The position numbers and the translations under genes were made by a program. This document shows, in pieces, positions 14,151 through 16,382 of a stretch of 16,382 bases of DNA (position 1 is the first letter of the stretch; each line of letters opens with the position of its first letter). The notes beneath the pieces are model-generated. The model had not been told where the DNA came from. It worked only from the letters and a program-made list of their open reading frames with translations, and searched no databases. Location of the stretch: contig CAUCIO010000034.1 in assembly GCA_958442925.1 (NCBI GenBank), positions 1 through 16,382 on the forward strand, read 5' to 3'. This DNA is from an uncultured Clostridium sp. GTDB lineage: Bacteria > Bacillota > Clostridia > Lachnospirales > Lachnospiraceae.

Positions 14151-14777
14151 TTATACCTGATTTTTCCCGCTTCCGGTAGCCCTCATTTTCACAGCGCAGA
14201 AGATAACTGCTGCCAGAGTGCTCACGCCTGTGGCCAGAAGAGCGGGACCTGTCACAGCTGCCGGATTGGCAGAGCCGTACTGGGATCGGTAAGCAATCAT
14301 AGCCATGGGAATCAGCTGCAGGGAAGAGATATTGACAATCAGAAAGGTGCACATTTCATCATTGGCAGTGCCCTTTTTCACTGCCATGCTGTCCTTTTTC
14401 CTGCGCCGCTCCTCCTCCAGAGCCTCCAGTTCTGCCATGGCTTTCAGCCCTGCCGGTGTGGCAGCCCAGCCCAGCCCCAGAAGATTGGCTGTCACATTGG
14501 CACAGATAGACTCCAGGGCCGGATGTCCTCTGGGAATACGGGGAAACAGCGCATGGAGAAGCGGATACATTTTCTCTGCCAGAGCCTCCATCAGCCCTGA
14601 TTTCCTCCCGATTTCCAGAATTCCTGTCCAGAACGACATCACTCCCAGCATGGTAATTCCCAATGTCACTGCTTCCCTGGCCGCTTCCAGGGCACCGTTT
14701 GTCACCTCCGAAAGAGTTCCGTGAAACGCTCCCCATATGAGTCCTGCTGCCATCATAACAGCCCACAGAATATTCAA
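14151..14777 (-). CDS. spmA: Spore maturation protein SpmA
   Basis: This 208-aa membrane protein is the partner of SpmB in spore core dehydration. The match is seen in the N-terminus (MNILWAVMM...IWGAFHGTL, as in the Bacillus protein), VMSFWTGILEIGRKSGL, LFPRIPRGHPA, then NVTANLLGLGWAATPAGLKAM and NDEMCTFLIVNISSLQLIPM, with a hydrophobic C-terminal helix. A Lys/Arg-rich cytoplasmic loop (LEEERRRKKDSM) is longer than in Bacillus. The start is one of two adjacent TTG codons. The second (14777) aligns with family N-termini and leaves 9 nt to AGGTGGG. Its ribosome binding site and start lie in the 3' arm and T-run of the upstream terminator. Separation from spmB is unusual. Confidence 0.92.
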   Translation of the reverse strand: MNILWAVMMAAGLIWGAFHGTLSEVTNGALEAAREAVTLGITMLGVMSFWTGILEIGRKSGLMEALAEKMYPLLHALFPRIPRGHPALESICANVTANLLGLGWAATPAGLKAMAELEALEEERRRKKDSMAVKKGTANDEMCTFLIVNISSLQLIPMAMIAYRSQYGSANPAAVTGPALLATGVSTLAAVIFCAVKMRATGSGKNQV

Positions 14778-14778
14778 C

Positions 14779-14824
14779 AAAAAAATCCCACCTTTCTGGC
14801 AAACCTTATGCCGGAAAGGCGGGA
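14779..14824 (-). terminator. Intrinsic terminator of the fatty-acid unit, overlapping the spmA start
   Basis: On the minus strand the arm TCCCGCCTTTCCGGC (14824-14810) pairs with GCCAGAAAGGTGGGA (14800-14786), 15 positions with one G-U and one C-A mismatch. A 9-nt loop separates the arms and seven T follow (14785-14779). AGGTGGG in the 3' arm is the spmA ribosome binding site, and the T-run leads into its TTG start. Confidence 0.88.
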
Positions 14825-14836
14825 AATAGAACCTGC

Positions 14837-15937
14837 CTAAGCGCCGCAGCAGAGGTCTTTCATAACCTCTTCTACCGTCTCGATTCGTTCAGCTCTGCAG
14901 GCATTGCTTCCGCAGAAGATTAAGGCGTGATCCTCGTCTCCCTGAGCTGCGTTAATGAGAGCCTGCGTAATGCAGTAGGGAGTCGTCGCCGGATCACACT
15001 GTTCCAGACACCGGAAACACCGTGTCACCTTCTCTCCCTCTGCTGTCATCTTTTTGAGGAACGGATTCATAACTGCCCGCCCCGGCATTCCTACAGGGCT
15101 CTTGGTAATTACGATATCCTCTTCTCTGGCGTTGATGTACGCCTGTTTATAGACTAACGGCGCGTCGCACTCCTCTGTAGTCACAAATCTGGTTCCTACC
15201 TGGACTCCGTCTGCCCCCAGATCCTCGATGCAGTGGCGGACATCCTCATGAGTGTAAACGCCTCCTGCCGTTACCACTGGAATCTCCTTGCCGTATTTTT
15301 CCCCATACTCTTTTACCAGAGCAATGATTCCTTTTACTTCTTCCTCGTATTCAGCCTTGTGATAGGTCTTGGATACCTGATCCGTATCTGCCCCCAGCTC
15401 TGTCAGCTGCTCTCTGGAAAAGCCCAGATGGCCTCCTGCCAGCGGCCCTTCTACCACAACTAAATCAGGCGCAGTCTTATAATTTCTGTCCCAGAGCCTG
15501 CAGATTACCTTGGCAGATTTCACGGTGGACACAATCGGGGCAATCTTCGTAGCTGTCCCTTTCACATATTCCGGCAGGTTGACCGGAAGGCCTGCGCCGG
15601 AAATAATAATATCCGCGCCGATTTTTACAGCTGTCTTTACATACTCCACATAATTTTTTGTGGCAACCATGATATTAAAGCCTAAAATTCCGTTCGGCGC
15701 AGTTTCTCTGGCCTTTTTAAGCTCTGTCTCCATGGCCTTTAAATTGGCCTCCTGGGAGTTTTTGTAAAAATCCGGATCCCTGAATCCGATCTGGGCGGTA
15801 GAGATAATCCCCACTCCCCCTGCCTTTGCCACAGCTCCTGCCAGGGATGAAAGGCTGATGCCAACCCCCATACCTCCCTGGATAATCGGAAGGCTGGCTG
15901 TCAGATTTCCTATTTTCAGCGGTTTAAATCGATTCAT
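14837..15937 (-). CDS. Nitronate monooxygenase / FabK-like flavoprotein with Cys-rich C-terminus
   Basis: This 366-aa FMN-binding TIM barrel belongs to the 2-nitropropane dioxygenase/FabK family. Seen are PIIQGGMGVGISLSSLAGAVAKAGGVG (17-43), GFNIMVAT, IISGAGLP, VVEGPLAGGHLG (the FMN-phosphate and catalytic-His region), PVVTAGGVY and GADGVQVGTRFV. Family roles are nitronate oxidation or, for FabK, enoyl-ACP reduction. It lies 44 bp after accA, so a link to fatty-acid synthesis is likely but not proved. Unusually the C-terminus holds eight Cys (307, 310, 314, 322, 342, 347, 363, 364), a CxxC-x3-C-x7-C pattern absent from standard FabK and suggestive of a metal or Fe-S site. AGGAG lies 7 nt before the ATG. 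Confidence 0.88.
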   Translation of the reverse strand: MNRFKPLKIGNLTASLPIIQGGMGVGISLSSLAGAVAKAGGVGIISTAQIGFRDPDFYKNSQEANLKAMETELKKARETAPNGILGFNIMVATKNYVEYVKTAVKIGADIIISGAGLPVNLPEYVKGTATKIAPIVSTVKSAKVICRLWDRNYKTAPDLVVVEGPLAGGHLGFSREQLTELGADTDQVSKTYHKAEYEEEVKGIIALVKEYGEKYGKEIPVVTAGGVYTHEDVRHCIEDLGADGVQVGTRFVTTEECDAPLVYKQAYINAREEDIVITKSPVGMPGRAVMNPFLKKMTAEGEKVTRCFRCLEQCDPATTPYCITQALINAAQGDEDHALIFCGSNACRAERIETVEEVMKDLCCGA

Positions 15938-15981
15938 CCTCGTTCTCCTACTCTTTCTGGTGTTGGTGTCAAACAGCCTGG

Positions 15982-16382
15982 TTAAAAGGCACGGAACCTG
16001 TCATACCGCTGGCAGACAGCTTCCTCCCTCGTCATCTCCCTGAAGCGCAGGAAAAACTCTTCCAGCCTCCAGTCCAGTCCGCGGCAGATCTGTTCCCTGT
16101 TAGCCTTAGTCGCCGGCTCAGGCTCCGGAATAATGCACTCAATCAGTCCCAGTTCATAAAGATCCTTTGCAGTCATTTTCATTACCTTGGCTGCATCGCT
16201 GGCCTTCTTTCCGTCCTTCCAGAGAATCGCTGCAAAGCCTTCCGGAGAAAGCACTGAGTACACGGCATTCTCCATCATCCAGACCTCGTTTCCTACAGCC
16301 ATGGCCAGAGCTCCTCCGCTTCCTCCCTCACCTATGACAATAGCAAGGGCCGGAACTGTCAGATTAGAAGCCTCGAACAGGT
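15982..16382 (-). CDS. accA: Acetyl-CoA carboxylase carboxyltransferase subunit alpha (C-terminal part)
   Basis: The 3' portion of accA runs off the right edge. The 132 codons present begin LFEASNLTVPALAIVIGEGGS and continue GGALAMAVGNEVWMMENAVYSVLSPEGFAAILWKDG, the highly conserved carboxyltransferase core with its glycine-rich CoA/oxyanion region. A C-terminal helical segment (MTAKDLYELGLIECIIPEPEPA) follows. The enzyme subunit transfers carboxyl from biotin-carrier protein to acetyl-CoA, giving malonyl-CoA for fatty-acid synthesis. An in-frame ATG at 16302 is internal and not the true start. In Clostridia accA commonly ends a fab/acc operon, so more fab genes are expected to the right. Confidence 0.97.
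   Translation of the reverse strand, partial: LFEASNLTVPALAIVIGEGGSGGALAMAVGNEVWMMENAVYSVLSPEGFAAILWKDGKKASDAAKVMKMTAKDLYELGLIECIIPEPEPATKANREQICRGLDWRLEEFFLRFREMTREEAVCQRYDRFRAF

Noticed and set aside
14150..14155. TATAAT at the spmA stop as a promoter for the LOR/SDH gene
   Set aside because: No -35 element lies at the right spacing (TACCGG). Cotranscription with spmA is simpler.
14119..14352. N-terminal extension of the LOR/SDH frame over the end of spmA
   Set aside because: The residues are Cys/Ser/Arg-rich out-of-frame spmA translation. The ATG at 14118 has a good ribosome binding site and begins the conserved protein.

Overview
The window reads as a chromosomal housekeeping segment from a spore-forming Gram-positive of the Clostridia, most likely Lachnospiraceae. 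The evidence is a Met T-box riboswitch ahead of metG, homologues of the spore maturation proteins SpmA and SpmB, a FabT-like MarR regulator, an accA-ended fatty-acid gene cluster, strong AGGAGG ribosome binding sites, and TTGACA/TATAAT promoters with A-rich upstream tracts. No integrase, transposase, CRISPR array, prophage gene or defence cassette is visible. The placement is an inference from gene content, not from a search.

Left end (1-1260). Two tandem, A-tract-preceded promoters fire leftward out of the window, as expected ahead of an rRNA operon or another highly expressed unit. Behind them lie a GNAT acetyltransferase and three leftward tRNA genes, in transcription order Phe(GAA), Gly(UCC), Gly(GCC). 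There are two tRNA promoters and an intrinsic terminator.

1355-6840, all leftward. metG stands under a complete Met T-box leader (promoter, stem I, T-box sequence, terminator). Downstream of the metG terminator, a second unit runs: a small membrane-anchored acidic protein, an EcsC-family protein, TatD nuclease and KsgA/RsmA. Overlapping or short junctions suggest translational coupling between the first three.

6886-11611. A rightward DUF885 zinc-peptidase-like lipoprotein converges on a leftward short YitT-family membrane protein. yitT is divergent from a MerR regulator, and the intergenic region has MerR-type architecture (19-bp spacer on the yitT promoter). A leftward FabT-like MarR gene is followed by a GerMN-like lipoprotein gene.

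11667-16382. spmB is separated from spmA by about 2 kb holding a rightward ArsC/Spx-family gene and a leftward stand-alone LOR/SDH (ornithine cyclodeaminase-like) protein. To the right is the tail of a leftward fatty-acid unit: accA (partial) and a nitronate monooxygenase/FabK-like flavoprotein with an unusual cysteine-rich C-terminus. That unit ends in an intrinsic terminator whose 3' arm and T-tract form the ribosome binding site and start codon of spmA. This is the most unusual regulatory layout in the window.

I see no large new biological system. The points worth following are the terminator/RBS overlap at spmA, the split spm pair around the LOR/SDH gene, the MerR/yitT switch, and the Cys-rich flavoprotein.
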